40,062 nucleotides of DNA from an uncultured Clostridia bacterium (GCA_944392515.1 CALXWV010000010.1:1-40062); one strand, 5' to 3'. Counted from the first letter of the stretch, positions 19,309 through 28,419 are shown. A program made the numbers and translations. The notes: generated from the letters alone by a model not told the origin.

Positions 19309-20718
19309 TTATTTTTTTATTAATTTATTTTTCATCATTTGAGTTATTGATTTCATTGTATCTTTATTTATATAAAAAGCATATATTGATATAAAAATTG
19401 CTACAATTCCACATAAAATCATATTTTTTATATAATATGTAATAACTGTTATAGTGCACATTATTATCATAATTAATACCATTTTAATGCTTACTTTTAA
19501 TTTTATATATTTTTTTGAATCTACATATCTATATACAAACATTGCAACCCATGCTACAAGTGTTGAAATAGATGCTGCAAATAATCCAATATATTTTATT
19601 AATAATATATTTATTAAAGCATTAATAATTGCTGCAAAAAAAGAAGTTTTTGCTATCTCTTTAGTAAGTTTTTTTGCAACATATATTGAACCAAAATAAC
19701 TTACTAAAATATTAAACATTGTTGCAATTATTAATATTGGAATTTGTAAATAAGCTTCACTATAGCTTTCATTTACAAGTATTCCAAAAGCAAATGGCAT
19801 ATATGCAATTATTCCTATTCCTAAAGCTCCAAAAAATCTTATAGTAACATCCAATACTTTACTAAAATACTTATCTCTATCTTCCTCTTTAAAATTTACT
19901 GCTGCAGATTCAGTCCATGCAATATTAAAAACGCTATATATTGTTGTTACAACAGATGAAAATTTATTTGCTACTGAATAAATTCCATTCATTGATACAT
20001 TCATAAAATATGTAATAATTAATCTATCTGAGACATTTACAATCCACCAAGATATTGCATTTGGTATTAATGGAACTGAATATTTTAAAATGCTCTTTAA
20101 TGTACTCTTATCATAAAGTGAGCGTTTAATAAATTTAGGAATTTTTAATGATATAACAGCATATATTATACATGCTATATTTCCTAAAAAGCTTGCTAAA
20201 AGCATACCATAAGCATTCATTTTAAATCCAACTATAAATACTAAATTTAGCAATATTGTAACTGTTGCTGAAATAAAACTTCCTAATGTATATTTAGTAT
20301 TATCTCCTAGCCCTCTTGCAATTTGTAACATTACATTAGTAAATGCAGTTGCAACAAGGTTTGTAGCTAAAAAGTACTTATATTCATTATTTATCCATGG
20401 ACTAATTATTGCAAAAAGTATAATATAAATAATTGATTGAGCACCTAAAAAGAATATAGTTGTTGTAATTAATTTTGCTTGTTCTTGTTTATTATCTCTT
20501 TTATCTATTAAATATCTAAAAATACCTTGATCTATTTGAAATGTAAGTATTGGTATAAGAAGGCTTATTAATGTATTTAATAAATCTACTACGCCATATT
20601 CTCCAGTAGTTAGATATGCTGTATATAAAGGTAACAAAAAGAATGATATTAATTGTGTACATATTTTTCCTATTGTTACTATTGCAGTGTTTTTGGCTAG
20701 AATGCTTTCTTTAGACAT
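19309..20718 (-). CDS. Wzx-type polysaccharide flippase (MATE/MVF superfamily)
   Basis: This hydrophobic protein of about 469 residues has 12-14 predicted membrane segments. It opens with SKESILAKNTAIVTIGKICTQ and continues with GEYGVVDLLNTLISLL, typical of Wzx/RfbX polysaccharide transporters. It should flip lipid-linked repeat units across the membrane for Wzy-type polymerisation. An ATG at 20730 also exists, but it overlaps the GGAGG ribosome site (20723-20728), which is correctly spaced for ATG 20718, so I chose the latter. It is the last gene of the polysaccharide operon, 12 nt after the GT14-type transferase, and it ends only 78 nt before the SLH array's first start codon. The family call is confident; the substrate is unknown. 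Confidence 0.88.
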   Translation of the reverse strand: MSKESILAKNTAIVTIGKICTQLISFFLLPLYTAYLTTGEYGVVDLLNTLISLLIPILTFQIDQGIFRYLIDKRDNKQEQAKLITTTIFFLGAQSIIYIILFAIISPWINNEYKYFLATNLVATAFTNVMLQIARGLGDNTKYTLGSFISATVTILLNLVFIVGFKMNAYGMLLASFLGNIACIIYAVISLKIPKFIKRSLYDKSTLKSILKYSVPLIPNAISWWIVNVSDRLIITYFMNVSMNGIYSVANKFSSVVTTIYSVFNIAWTESAAVNFKEEDRDKYFSKVLDVTIRFFGALGIGIIAYMPFAFGILVNESYSEAYLQIPILIIATMFNILVSYFGSIYVAKKLTKEIAKTSFFAAIINALINILLIKYIGLFAASISTLVAWVAMFVYRYVDSKKYIKLKVSIKMVLIMIIMCTITVITYYIKNMILCGIVAIFISIYAFYINKDTMKSITQMMKNKLIKK

Positions 20719-20730
20719 TATATCCTCCAT

Positions 20731-21639
20731 TTAATATTTGTTAATTTTATTTTCTTTTAATTTTTTATATATTTTTTCTACTAAATCTTTATCAATTTTT
20801 TCATCTATTTTTCTTGCAAATAAATAATCTTTTTGCTCCATTAGATAATCATAATCTTGTATTTTCCAAGTATATGGTTTATAGTTTCTCCATTCTATTT
20901 TTCTTAAAATAGAAATGTAATTATCATCAAAATTGTTATAATATAATTTTTTTCTAAACTTTTCATTATTAAATACTATAGTTTGAAGAAAAACTTCATC
21001 TGCACAAAAAGTCATTTTATATTGTTTTATAATTTTTTCTTTATTTTTTACGACATACTGAGCTAAATCATTAGTTATACTAAACCAATTTGCACCAGTT
21101 CTAATTTTTTCATTTATATTCTTTATTCTATTTACTCTAAATAATTTTTGCACAGCTAAGAATGAATGAAAAAAAATATATTTTATAACTTTTTCTAGTC
21201 CTTTCTTTTTTCTAAAATCTGTGCAAATGTAGTAATATTTAACTCTGTCAATTACTTCTTTATATTCTTTATTACCTCTAAAATGTAAAAATATTTTCCC
21301 ATTATTTTGTTCAAAAAAGTTTTGTATCTCCGTAATTTTCTTAATTGGCATGTCTATTCCAGAAAGTAAATGATAATAATCATAATTTTTTGTTGTAGCT
21401 TCACTTAATAAATTTAATTCAGCTTGAATCTGTGAAAAACTTCCCCAAGTTACTTTTACTCTTTTTACAAAATATATATTTGAAATTTTTGCATGGCTTT
21501 TTAACTCTTCTTCATTGAATTTTGATTTTTTATCTATATGTATGTATATATCATTTTGCTTATAATCCAATAATTCTATTAATTTTCCTAGTTGATTAAA
21601 ATTTGTATGAGCCATAATTAGATAAGCATGTTTTAGCAT
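20731..21639 (-). CDS. GT14-type (core-2/I-branching-like) N-acetylglucosaminyltransferase
   Basis: The protein has about 302 residues. It opens HAYLIMAHTNFNQLGKLIELLD followed by DIYIHIDKKS and VTWGSFSQIQAELNLL, the layout of bacterial members of the beta-1,6-N-acetylglucosaminyltransferase (Branch) family. Residues YYHLLSGIDMPIK and the later GANWFSIT and CADEVFLQT match the family's conserved blocks. It likely adds a sugar to the repeat unit in the cytoplasm. The frame is open from TTG 21654, but GGAAGGA lies just upstream of ATG 21639, which is the better start. It sits between the pyruvyltransferase and the flippase. The sugar donor and acceptor cannot be read from sequence. Confidence 0.8.
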   Translation of the reverse strand: MLKHAYLIMAHTNFNQLGKLIELLDYKQNDIYIHIDKKSKFNEEELKSHAKISNIYFVKRVKVTWGSFSQIQAELNLLSEATTKNYDYYHLLSGIDMPIKKITEIQNFFEQNNGKIFLHFRGNKEYKEVIDRVKYYYICTDFRKKKGLEKVIKYIFFHSFLAVQKLFRVNRIKNINEKIRTGANWFSITNDLAQYVVKNKEKIIKQYKMTFCADEVFLQTIVFNNEKFRKKLYYNNFDDNYISILRKIEWRNYKPYTWKIQDYDYLMEQKDYLFARKIDEKIDKDLVEKIYKKLKENKINKY

Positions 21640-21662
21640 ATTTATTCCTTCCAAAATACTTT

Positions 21663-22703
21663 TTATTTTAATATTTTATCTAATTTTTCAAAATGTTTAT
21701 TTGAATTTTTTATTTCTTCTGATATATCAATTTTATAATTTAGTTCACTTTCCTTTATATCATTAACATCAAATTCATTTAATTTTTTTATATCAATTAT
21801 TCTTCCTTTAAAGCCTATTTCTTCTATTACGTTAGAAGTTTTTTTGCTATATATTACTGGTATAATTGTTTTATTTAATATAAGTCCTAAAATATTTGCA
21901 TGAAATCTACTTCCAACTATTATTTGTGAATTAGCAAGTACATTTAATGCTTCTTCAATGTTTCCATTATAATTATATATATCTATATTTTCTTTATTTT
22001 TAATATTTTGCATTATTCTCTTTATAGCTTCTTCATCATTTTCCCCTTTGCAAAAAGACATAAGAGTAACTTTATATCCTTTATTAATAAAGAAGTCTAT
22101 TAGCTTTCTAATCATTTCATCATAATCATGTTCGTACTGCTTACCTATTTTCTTCTTGCAATCTATTACTGAAATAATTACTCTTTTATTATTTGTTATA
22201 GTTATATTTTTAGTATCTAATCCAAAAGCTATATCTGGTGCATATGATGTACTTTCTAAATCACTAAAAAGATCATAAGATTTTTTATCTCTAAAGCATA
22301 CAAATTTTGCATTTTTAAAAACTTGTCTGCAACTTTCCAAATATTCTTTTGTTTTATATGGTCCAAAATTTGTACCTATTATATAATAATTTGATGAATT
22401 TCTTAGTTCTTTGCTATCTCCACTTTTGCCTTCTATAAATAAGCTTCCACCTATTGATAGTGATACAGGGCATTTTTTAGCTAAAATATTTTCTATACTT
22501 GTTTTGAAAAATATTTTTAGCATCTTATTAACAGCTCTAAACATATAACCTTTTATAACTTTTATATTTTTAAAGTTAGATTTTTGTTTTAAATATGATA
22601 CATTTATAAACTGTGTATTTGGATATCTATCTGTAATTATTTTTGCAAATAAATCATCACCTAAATTATTGTTTAAATATATTTTTAAATAGCATTTGTT
22701 CAT
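21663..22703 (-). CDS. Polysaccharide pyruvyl transferase family protein
   Basis: At 346 residues it matches the family's usual length. It opens YLNNNLGDDLFAKIITDRYP (family pattern N-x-GD) and has CPVSLSIGGSLFIEG, IGTNFGPY, CFRDKKSYDL, and the C-terminal GSRFHANILGLILNKTIIPVIYSKK block that is the hallmark of the CsaB/WcaK/ExoV family. It should transfer pyruvate from phosphoenolpyruvate to a sugar as a ketal. Its start overlaps the EpsG-like stop by 4 nt (ATGA), indicating translational coupling. In Bacillus anthracis the related CsaB pyruvylates the wall polymer bound by SLH domains; seven SLH proteins are coded next door here. Whether this enzyme does the same or only decorates this operon's polymer is open. 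Confidence 0.85.
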   Translation of the reverse strand: MNKCYLKIYLNNNLGDDLFAKIITDRYPNTQFINVSYLKQKSNFKNIKVIKGYMFRAVNKMLKIFFKTSIENILAKKCPVSLSIGGSLFIEGKSGDSKELRNSSNYYIIGTNFGPYKTKEYLESCRQVFKNAKFVCFRDKKSYDLFSDLESTSYAPDIAFGLDTKNITITNNKRVIISVIDCKKKIGKQYEHDYDEMIRKLIDFFINKGYKVTLMSFCKGENDEEAIKRIMQNIKNKENIDIYNYNGNIEEALNVLANSQIIVGSRFHANILGLILNKTIIPVIYSKKTSNVIEEIGFKGRIIDIKKLNEFDVNDIKESELNYKIDISEEIKNSNKHFEKLDKILK

Positions 22704-23989
22704 ACATTATTCTCCAGTATTTCATTTTCTTCTTCAACTACATTTACTGCTTCAGTTTCTTTTGGCATAGAAAAGATAGTTTTATAAGGTATGGTTCCAT
22801 CTCTTTTCATATAAATATAATCATAAAACCATAAAAATGCATTAAATAATATTATTAGCACTATTGATGCAATGTATAAAAATTTCTTTTCTTTTAAGCA
22901 TCTTACATAATATGGGAACATTACTATTTGGAATATACTAAAATAATAAGATAATCTTTCACCATATGTTGATGTTAAATATCCAAGTAATAATAAAATG
23001 CATCCTATAACTGTCATACTATACATAAAATTCATTTGCTTATCTTTTAATATACTTTTAATTACAAAGAAGAATGGTATTATTACAGGTATAACTCTAA
23101 TATAATATGCTATTGATATATCTGGTTTTCCAATACCTTTAAAATAATTTGCATAATATTTTAGGCTATCAAATTGTGTAATAAATTCACCTATAGTTTT
23201 AAAATTTAATATTACAGCTAATATAATTGCAAAAGAGGCAATGCTAAGTATTTTAAATTTTGGATTAGCATATATTTCTCGTACAAATGGAATTATTAAC
23301 ATTATAAGTGATGTTCTTTGAAATAAACCCGCTACTATAATACATGCAAAATATTTTAAGCATTGCATAATCACATATTTTTTATATTCTTTACCATGCT
23401 TATATCTTGGCTTATAATTTGATAAATCTTTATTTTTCTTTTTACATTTTTCTTCATATTTTGCTTTATACTTTTTATCTTCAAATTTTGCTTCATCATC
23501 TTTAAAGTCTAAATATATAAATCCTAAAAACACAAAGGCAACTGCAATCATTTGTCTTACTAGATTAAATGATTTTTGATAAAACAAAAGCATAAATATA
23601 AAGAATGCAAATGGTACGCTTATTTTATCTTTATAATGTGACAATCCTATGTATATAGGTGTAATTGTTAAGACCGATGCTAAAAACATTACTAAATTAA
23701 AATTACCACCTATTAATATTACTAATTTATTAAGCAAAATGTATGCAATTTCTATATTTCTACCTGATTCTATTGATTCATTATTAAGAATTTTATTAAA
23801 TAAAGGTTCGTATACCCCTTCATAATCTGTTCCAACATTATACCTTATTCCTGCTATAATTGCTGGGAATAAAATTGCAATTATTTTACTTAAATATATT
23901 AATACTTTGTTAGTAGTTTTTTCTTCAATTTTTATGCTTAAATATACTAGTGCTGTTGCTATTGCAATTATAATTAAATATGTTATCAT
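22700..23989 (-). CDS. EpsG-family polysaccharide polymerase (Wzy-like)
   Basis: This 429-residue membrane protein has about ten hydrophobic segments. It resembles the EpsG family of putative repeat-unit polymerases: AGIRYNVGTDYEGVYEP near residues 47-65 (family R-x-x-VGTDY) and FFIFMLLFYQKSFNLVRQMIAVAF (LVRQ motif). A strongly charged, Lys-rich insert of about 45 residues (about 158-205) interrupts the middle, presumably a cytoplasmic loop. It overlaps the pyruvyltransferase start by 4 nt and lies 55 nt after the GT2 gene. As Wzy it would join repeat units on the outer face of the membrane after flipping by the Wzx encoded downstream. The acidic C-terminal tail (VVEEENEILENN) is unusual but short. 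Confidence 0.85.
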   Translation of the reverse strand: MITYLIIIAIATALVYLSIKIEEKTTNKVLIYLSKIIAILFPAIIAGIRYNVGTDYEGVYEPLFNKILNNESIESGRNIEIAYILLNKLVILIGGNFNLVMFLASVLTITPIYIGLSHYKDKISVPFAFFIFMLLFYQKSFNLVRQMIAVAFVFLGFIYLDFKDDEAKFEDKKYKAKYEEKCKKKNKDLSNYKPRYKHGKEYKKYVIMQCLKYFACIIVAGLFQRTSLIMLIIPFVREIYANPKFKILSIASFAIILAVILNFKTIGEFITQFDSLKYYANYFKGIGKPDISIAYYIRVIPVIIPFFFVIKSILKDKQMNFMYSMTVIGCILLLLGYLTSTYGERLSYYFSIFQIVMFPYYVRCLKEKKFLYIASIVLIILFNAFLWFYDYIYMKRDGTIPYKTIFSMPKETEAVNVVEEENEILENNV

Positions 23990-24044
23990 AGTTTTACCTC
24001 TTTAATTGATTAATACTTTATAATTTAATATTATTTTTATTCAT

Positions 24045-25019
24045 TTAGCCTATTGTTTTATATATTGTTAGTACTGTTTTGTAACATCTTCTTCCTAAAA
24101 AAGAAATCATATACAATACTTTATATTTTTTATTTACCATTTTATCCTTGATTATTTTCATTCTATACTTTTTTATGTTACCATTAATTGTTTTTAAATA
24201 TTTTTTATATTCTTTTTTATATGGTATTCTATACCATAGATGTAGTTCTTCATCAAATAATAAATATTCTGCTGCTGGAATTAAGTTCTTATAATTTTTA
24301 GTTATATCATCTAATATTTTTTGCGAATATTCAATAATTGCTTCTACATCTGTTTTTCTTATTTCATTATGTACAATACTTCCTTTTCGAATAGTGTAGT
24401 TATATTTTTCCTTAGGAATATATATTACTTTTTTACTATTTAAAAATAGTTTATATAATATTGCTAAATCTTCATAATTTTTTCCAAGTGGAAATCTTAT
24501 ATTATTCCAAACTTCTTTTTTATATAGTTTACCCCATGGACTATGTCTTAAAAAATTATAGTAAAATAAATTTTTTACAGCTTCTTCATTTGTATATTCT
24601 TTGACTTCACTAATTCCAAAGGTTTTATAATCTTTTTTACCAGTTTCTTCTATAACGTTAAAGCAATTGCATACAGCAATATCAGAATTATATTTTTTTA
24701 AATTTGTATATAAAGTTTCTATATAATCTTCTTCTATATAATCATCACTATCTACAAAGGTAATATAATCTCCTGTTGAATTATCTACTGCTTTATTTCT
24801 TGCATCTGCAACACCATTATTTTCTATTGAAAATATTTTTATTCTGTCATCTTTTTCTTGATATTCTTTAATAATGTTATATGAATTATCTGTAGAACCA
24901 TCTTCTATTAAAATAACTTCAATGTTTTTGTATGTTTGATTAATTATGCTCTCTATGCATCTTTTTATGTATTTTTCCGCATTATATATTGGTACTAATA
25001 CACTTATCTTTTCATTCAT
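24045..25019 (-). CDS. Glycosyltransferase family 2
   Basis: The 324-residue protein has a typical N-terminal GT-A fold: SVLVPIYNAEKYIKRCIESI, then IEVILIEDGSTDNS, NNGVADARNKAV and the metal-binding TFVDSDDYIE (about residues 85-95). It should transfer an activated sugar onto the growing lipid-linked repeat unit at the inner membrane face. Its ATG overlaps the stop of the upstream TupA-like gene by 4 nt (ATGA), so the two are translationally coupled. The C-terminal third is basic and probably membrane-associated (YKVLYMISFLGRRCYK). Family is certain; sugar specificity is not. Confidence 0.9.
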   Translation of the reverse strand: MNEKISVLVPIYNAEKYIKRCIESIINQTYKNIEVILIEDGSTDNSYNIIKEYQEKDDRIKIFSIENNGVADARNKAVDNSTGDYITFVDSDDYIEEDYIETLYTNLKKYNSDIAVCNCFNVIEETGKKDYKTFGISEVKEYTNEEAVKNLFYYNFLRHSPWGKLYKKEVWNNIRFPLGKNYEDLAILYKLFLNSKKVIYIPKEKYNYTIRKGSIVHNEIRKTDVEAIIEYSQKILDDITKNYKNLIPAAEYLLFDEELHLWYRIPYKKEYKKYLKTINGNIKKYRMKIIKDKMVNKKYKVLYMISFLGRRCYKTVLTIYKTIG

Positions 25020-25894
25020 AGTATTATTTTCTCCCCAAGCTTTTTATCCCAATCATCTATGTAATCTGTATCTACACAGCCTGCTGGTGTAAATGTTAAT
25101 TCTCCGAATATTGGATTGTCCATATAATCATAAAAATCAACTCTTACAAACTTAAATGGCTTTGATAAAATCTCAGCATATTCGTACATTTTATCAATAG
25201 ATTTTGGCTTTGGTATTTTAAAATCCTCTTTAACACTTTTACTAGCTAAATTCATTTTCATCATTTTCCAATTTTTATCCATATAAAAGTATTTTGGCTT
25301 TCCTAAATCTCTGTCAACACAAATTAAACATAAATCTGGTTTTCCATTGTAACAATATATTTTATAATCCTTTAAGGCTTTTCCATTATTTGAATCCAAA
25401 TATTTCTCACATATAATCTTTTTTTCAATATTTTTATATTGTAATTCAGCTACATATTTCCAATAATCTATTTTCATCCATTTTTCTAAAGTTTTTCTTG
25501 TCTTATCAATGTTTAATTTTGATTTGTCTTTACAAATTATATTAAATCCTGAAGCATGATTACATTTTAATACAAATTGATTTGGTAATTTATCAAAATC
25601 AATTTCATCTGTATTATTATATACTGCTATTAAATCATTTAATATATTTTCAAGACCACAGTCTTTTACATATTCTCTAACTTTATATTTGTCTGCACAC
25701 TTAGTAATTAATTCATTATTCTCATACTCTTTTAACTTTAGATACATTAATTTTTCATTAAAAGTTTTAGGATTTTTAAGATTTATTTTCTTTCTGAATT
25801 TTGAAAAATAATATATTTCACTTGTTGCAGTTGGTGATATACTTGATATCATAGCCATTATATTTCTATATATATTTCTAAGTTCTTCTTTCAT
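25016..25894 (-). CDS. TupA-like ATP-grasp protein
   Basis: The 292-residue protein matches the TupA-like ATP-grasp family found in surface-polymer clusters: KNPKTFNEKLMYLKL near residue 37, ADKYKVREYVKDCG, PNQFVLKCNHASGFNIIC (nucleotide-binding loop), ICEKYLDSNNGKALKDYKIYC and VRVDFYDYMDNPIFGELTFTPAG near the C-terminus. TupA was named from teichuronopeptide synthesis in an alkaliphilic Bacillus. Related proteins are thought to form an amide between an amino-acid or amine group and a uronic acid or another carboxylate, but this is mostly inferred from fold. The ATP-grasp Lys/Glu residues appear present. It overlaps the GT2 gene and lies 21 nt after the Alg13-like gene, so it may add a non-sugar decoration to this polysaccharide. 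Confidence 0.82.
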   Translation of the reverse strand: MKEELRNIYRNIMAMISSISPTATSEIYYFSKFRKKINLKNPKTFNEKLMYLKLKEYENNELITKCADKYKVREYVKDCGLENILNDLIAVYNNTDEIDFDKLPNQFVLKCNHASGFNIICKDKSKLNIDKTRKTLEKWMKIDYWKYVAELQYKNIEKKIICEKYLDSNNGKALKDYKIYCYNGKPDLCLICVDRDLGKPKYFYMDKNWKMMKMNLASKSVKEDFKIPKPKSIDKMYEYAEILSKPFKFVRVDFYDYMDNPIFGELTFTPAGCVDTDYIDDWDKKLGEKIIL

Positions 25895-25915
25895 TTTAGT
25901 TTTTCTCCATAAAAT

Positions 25916-26407
25916 TTAATTCCACATTAATTCATCAATGTTATTTTCTAAAGCTTTAATTAATTTTTCATTATTTTCTTCCCATTTTTGTGGTTTATAT
26001 TTATCTATATTTTTTATTGTCTCATACAAATCTTTCATATCTTTTACTACTGGAATTTTGTATTTTTCATTAAATACCTCTGCTAGCTCTAATTGATGAC
26101 TATCCACATGTTCCCCATATTCTTTTATCCTAGGAACAATAATAATTCTTTTTTGCTTTTTTAGTGAATTAATTATACTTCCAGTTCCACTATGAGTTAT
26201 TATAACATCTGCCTCATCAGTTATTTTATCTATTTCATCTTGAGGCTTTAATTTAAAAGTTTTAAAATGCTTTGGTTCATATTCACTATATACGCATTGA
26301 ACTTCTAATTCTGATGCTTTTAGTTTTCCTTCTTCTATCAATTTATCTAGTTCTTTTAATACTCTATCAAACTGAAATCTCTGTGTTCCTAATGTAACAA
26401 AAATCAT
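25916..26407 (-). CDS. Alg13/PssE-like glycosyltransferase subunit
   Basis: This short protein (163 aa) opens MIFVTLGTQRFQFDRVLKELD and contains ITDEADVIITHSGTGSI and KRIIIVPRIKEYGEHVDSHQLELAE, the GT28-type C-terminal (donor-binding) half typical of Alg13, PssE and Cps14G. Such proteins need an Alg14-like membrane partner, and here that partner is the C-terminal domain of the immediately upstream gene: the two genes overlap by one base (TAATG). Together they should form a two-component transferase adding the second sugar to a lipid-linked acceptor. The call is confident from motifs and context. Confidence 0.88.
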   Translation of the reverse strand: MIFVTLGTQRFQFDRVLKELDKLIEEGKLKASELEVQCVYSEYEPKHFKTFKLKPQDEIDKITDEADVIITHSGTGSIINSLKKQKRIIIVPRIKEYGEHVDSHQLELAEVFNEKYKIPVVKDMKDLYETIKNIDKYKPQKWEENNEKLIKALENNIDELMWN

Positions 26408-27990
26408 TAATATATTCCCCCATTATAATGTGCCTTTGGATAAAGTTTTTGCATTTCTTCCCATTGAACATAAAATTCATCTGCAAATTTATATACTATT
26501 TTTCCTGTAATAGTTTTGCTGTTAATCTTAGCAAAAGATTCTATATAAATAACTTTTCCGCCAAATAATTTAACAAATAAACATACAAAAGTTGTTGCTC
26601 CTGCTCCAGTACTTATTACTACATCAGGATTTTTATAAAATACAATCCAAAATGCTTTTAATAAATTATATATAAATTCAAAAATAAATCCTGCATTTTT
26701 TCTTTCTTGTTGTTTTAAATAGCTCATTTTGTATTTATTACTATATCCTTTTGCTATCTCATTTTTCTCAGTTAATATAAATGTATTATATTTTCTAGTC
26801 ATTTTAAATAATTGTTTTAATTGCATAAAATGTCCACCTGATGATGATGTTAAACATACTTTTATATTTTCTTGTTTTATTTGCTTATATAAGTTTTCTA
26901 AACATTCTTCATACTTTTCAAAATTAAATTTATCCAATATTGTCTTATACGCATTTTGAGATAGTTCTTTTCTTAACTTATCGTTTTCTAATATTTTCTT
27001 TATAGCTTTTTCTATTGATTCATTATCCCCTGGTTTTGCCAATATTCCATTTTCTTCATTTTGTACAATTTCAGGTATTCCACCTACATCAGTTGTAATT
27101 ACTGGTAAAGAATAACTCATTGCCTCCAGTACTGACATTGGCATTCCCTCATCATAAGATGGAAGAATGTAAAAGTCTGATGTCTTTAGATATTCTCGTC
27201 TTTTATCATTATCTATCCAACCTAATATTTCAATATTATCTTCTAAATTATCTTTTTTTACTACCTCTTTTGCTTTGTCTATTTCTCCATCACCAGCCAT
27301 TAAAATTTTAAGTTTAATGCCTTCATTAGTTAATTTCTTAACAACATCTATTAAATCGTAAGCTCCTTTTCTTTCTCCTATTCTACCTAAAAATAACCCG
27401 GTAGGTATTGTATTTAAATTATCTTTATTTTCTTCTTTTGGAACATTTACCGAATTATACATAACTATTATTTTATTTTCATCAACAATAGTCTTGAAAA
27501 AATCTTTCCAGCTTTCAGATAAAACTATAACCTTTTCGGCTTTAGCAAAAGTCTTTTTTATATACTCTTTTTTAGATGGCTTTACACTATTATAAAATTT
27601 TTCAAAACATGCTCCATGACAATGTAATACTACTTTTAAATGTAGTATTTTGCAAATTGAAATAATAATAGATTTTCTATAAAAGCTTCCATAAGAAGCC
27701 ATATGAACATGAACTAATTCGACTCTATAAATAATTTTATAGAAAATAATTTTTAAAATTGAAATAAAAAATAGACTAAATTTTTTTCCATATATATATG
27801 TTGGTATATGTATTATATTATATTTTTTTAAAATATTTGAATTCATAATAGATTGCATTACAGTTACCATTCCACCTTTATCTTTAAGTGAAGGTCCAAC
27901 TTGTAAAATAACCTTTTTCTTTGAATGTTTTAATCTTTTTATCATATATATAATAATTAGTATTAATATTATTGTAATTAATATTACCAT
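26407..27990 (-). CDS. GT4 glycosyltransferase fused to Alg14/PssD-like domain, 527 aa
   Basis: The N-terminus is one membrane helix (about 2-18). It is followed by a GT-B GT4 enzyme: VILQVGPSLKDKGGMVTVMQ, FLGRIGERKGAYDLI, and SYDEGMPMSVLEAMSYSLP with VGGIPEIV near residues 277-310. From about residue 375 the sequence switches to an Alg14/PssD-like domain: KVCLTSSSGGHFMQLKQL, DVVISTGAGATTFVCL, KVIYIESFAKI, ending YNGGIY. Alg14-like proteins are normally separate and recruit the Alg13-like subunit, coded next. The fusion suggests one polypeptide adding one sugar and then scaffolding the next transferase. The frame is open from 28056, but that position lies within the promoter; AGGAG stands 7 nt before ATG 27990. 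It is the first gene of the operon. Confidence 0.85.
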   Translation of the reverse strand: MVILITIILILIIIYMIKRLKHSKKKVILQVGPSLKDKGGMVTVMQSIMNSNILKKYNIIHIPTYIYGKKFSLFFISILKIIFYKIIYRVELVHVHMASYGSFYRKSIIISICKILHLKVVLHCHGACFEKFYNSVKPSKKEYIKKTFAKAEKVIVLSESWKDFFKTIVDENKIIVMYNSVNVPKEENKDNLNTIPTGLFLGRIGERKGAYDLIDVVKKLTNEGIKLKILMAGDGEIDKAKEVVKKDNLEDNIEILGWIDNDKRREYLKTSDFYILPSYDEGMPMSVLEAMSYSLPVITTDVGGIPEIVQNEENGILAKPGDNESIEKAIKKILENDKLRKELSQNAYKTILDKFNFEKYEECLENLYKQIKQENIKVCLTSSSGGHFMQLKQLFKMTRKYNTFILTEKNEIAKGYSNKYKMSYLKQQERKNAGFIFEFIYNLLKAFWIVFYKNPDVVISTGAGATTFVCLFVKLFGGKVIYIESFAKINSKTITGKIVYKFADEFYVQWEEMQKLYPKAHYNGGIY

Positions 27991-28021
27991 TGCTTTGCTC
28001 CTATAAATAATATACTTTAAA

Positions 28022-28050
28022 ATTATACATTCTTTATTAAAATAAATCAA
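28022..28050 (-). promoter_or_regulatory. Sigma-A-like promoter of the polysaccharide operon
   Basis: TTGATT (28045-28050) and a perfect TATAAT (28022-28027) on the minus strand are exactly 17 nt apart and about 30 nt upstream of the preferred start of the GT4-Alg14 gene. It is one of the clearest promoters in the window and rules out the upstream start at 28056. Confidence 0.7.
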
Positions 28051-28082
28051 TACCAAAATATTAGCAAATTTTCTTTATCAAA

Positions 28083-28298
28083 ATTAATAAAATAAAAAGA
28101 GTTACAATTGAAATATTTCTTGTTCTTAGTAGAGTTTTGCAGCGCAAACTTGATAAAAAATATTCTGTTGGTAAAATGCTAGAAATTCTCCAACAATGTA
28201 CTTGTTTTAATATTGGAGAAAATATTTATCAATTCACTTATTATAATACTGTACTAAAAAAGTTAGATTATAAATATTTTTGCTTAATTTTGCAATAG
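28083..28298 (+). pseudogene. Remnant of an IS transposase C-terminus (IS1634/IS4-like)
   Basis: This is the only protein-coding trace on the plus strand. An open stretch of about 72 codons ends in TAG at 28296-28298. It reads IEIFLVLSRVLQRKLDKKYS, then GKMLEILQQC and ENIYQFTYYNTVLKKLD. This resembles the end of DDE transposases of the IS1634/IS4 group, where the pattern I-E-x-x-F-L-x-L-x-x-R-x-L-x-x-K-L-x-x-K-Y-S precedes a YxFxYYxxVL block. No start codon or upstream catalytic domain remains, so only the last part of the gene survives. Identification is by motif memory, not by search. Confidence 0.55.
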
Positions 28299-28305
28299 TA
28301 CTAAT

Positions 28306-28350
28306 AAAAAGTCCGGTCTTGACCGGACTTTTTACTATGAAAACCGGACT
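28306..28350. repeat. 45-bp GTCCGG hairpin repeat, copy 1
   Basis: AAAAAGTCCGGT and ACCGGACTTTTT form a strong palindrome followed by ACTATGAAAACCGGACT. The whole unit recurs at 28420-28464. Both strands end in a T-run, so it can work as a bidirectional intrinsic terminator. It lies immediately past the transposase remnant. Confidence 0.7.
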
Positions 28351-28419
28351 TTTTTTAAAATACTTTATAATTTTTGCCTTTTATTAGATAATTTTTTTAT
28401 ATAAATTGTTATTTTATAA

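Noticed and set aside
21640..21654. TTG start for the GT14-type transferase
   Set aside because: The TTG overlaps the ribosome site that serves ATG 21639.
27991..28056. Upstream 22-codon extension of the GT4-Alg14 gene
   Set aside because: It overlaps the -10 element of the operon promoter, lacks a ribosome site and is out of keeping with the clear AGGAG site before ATG 27990.
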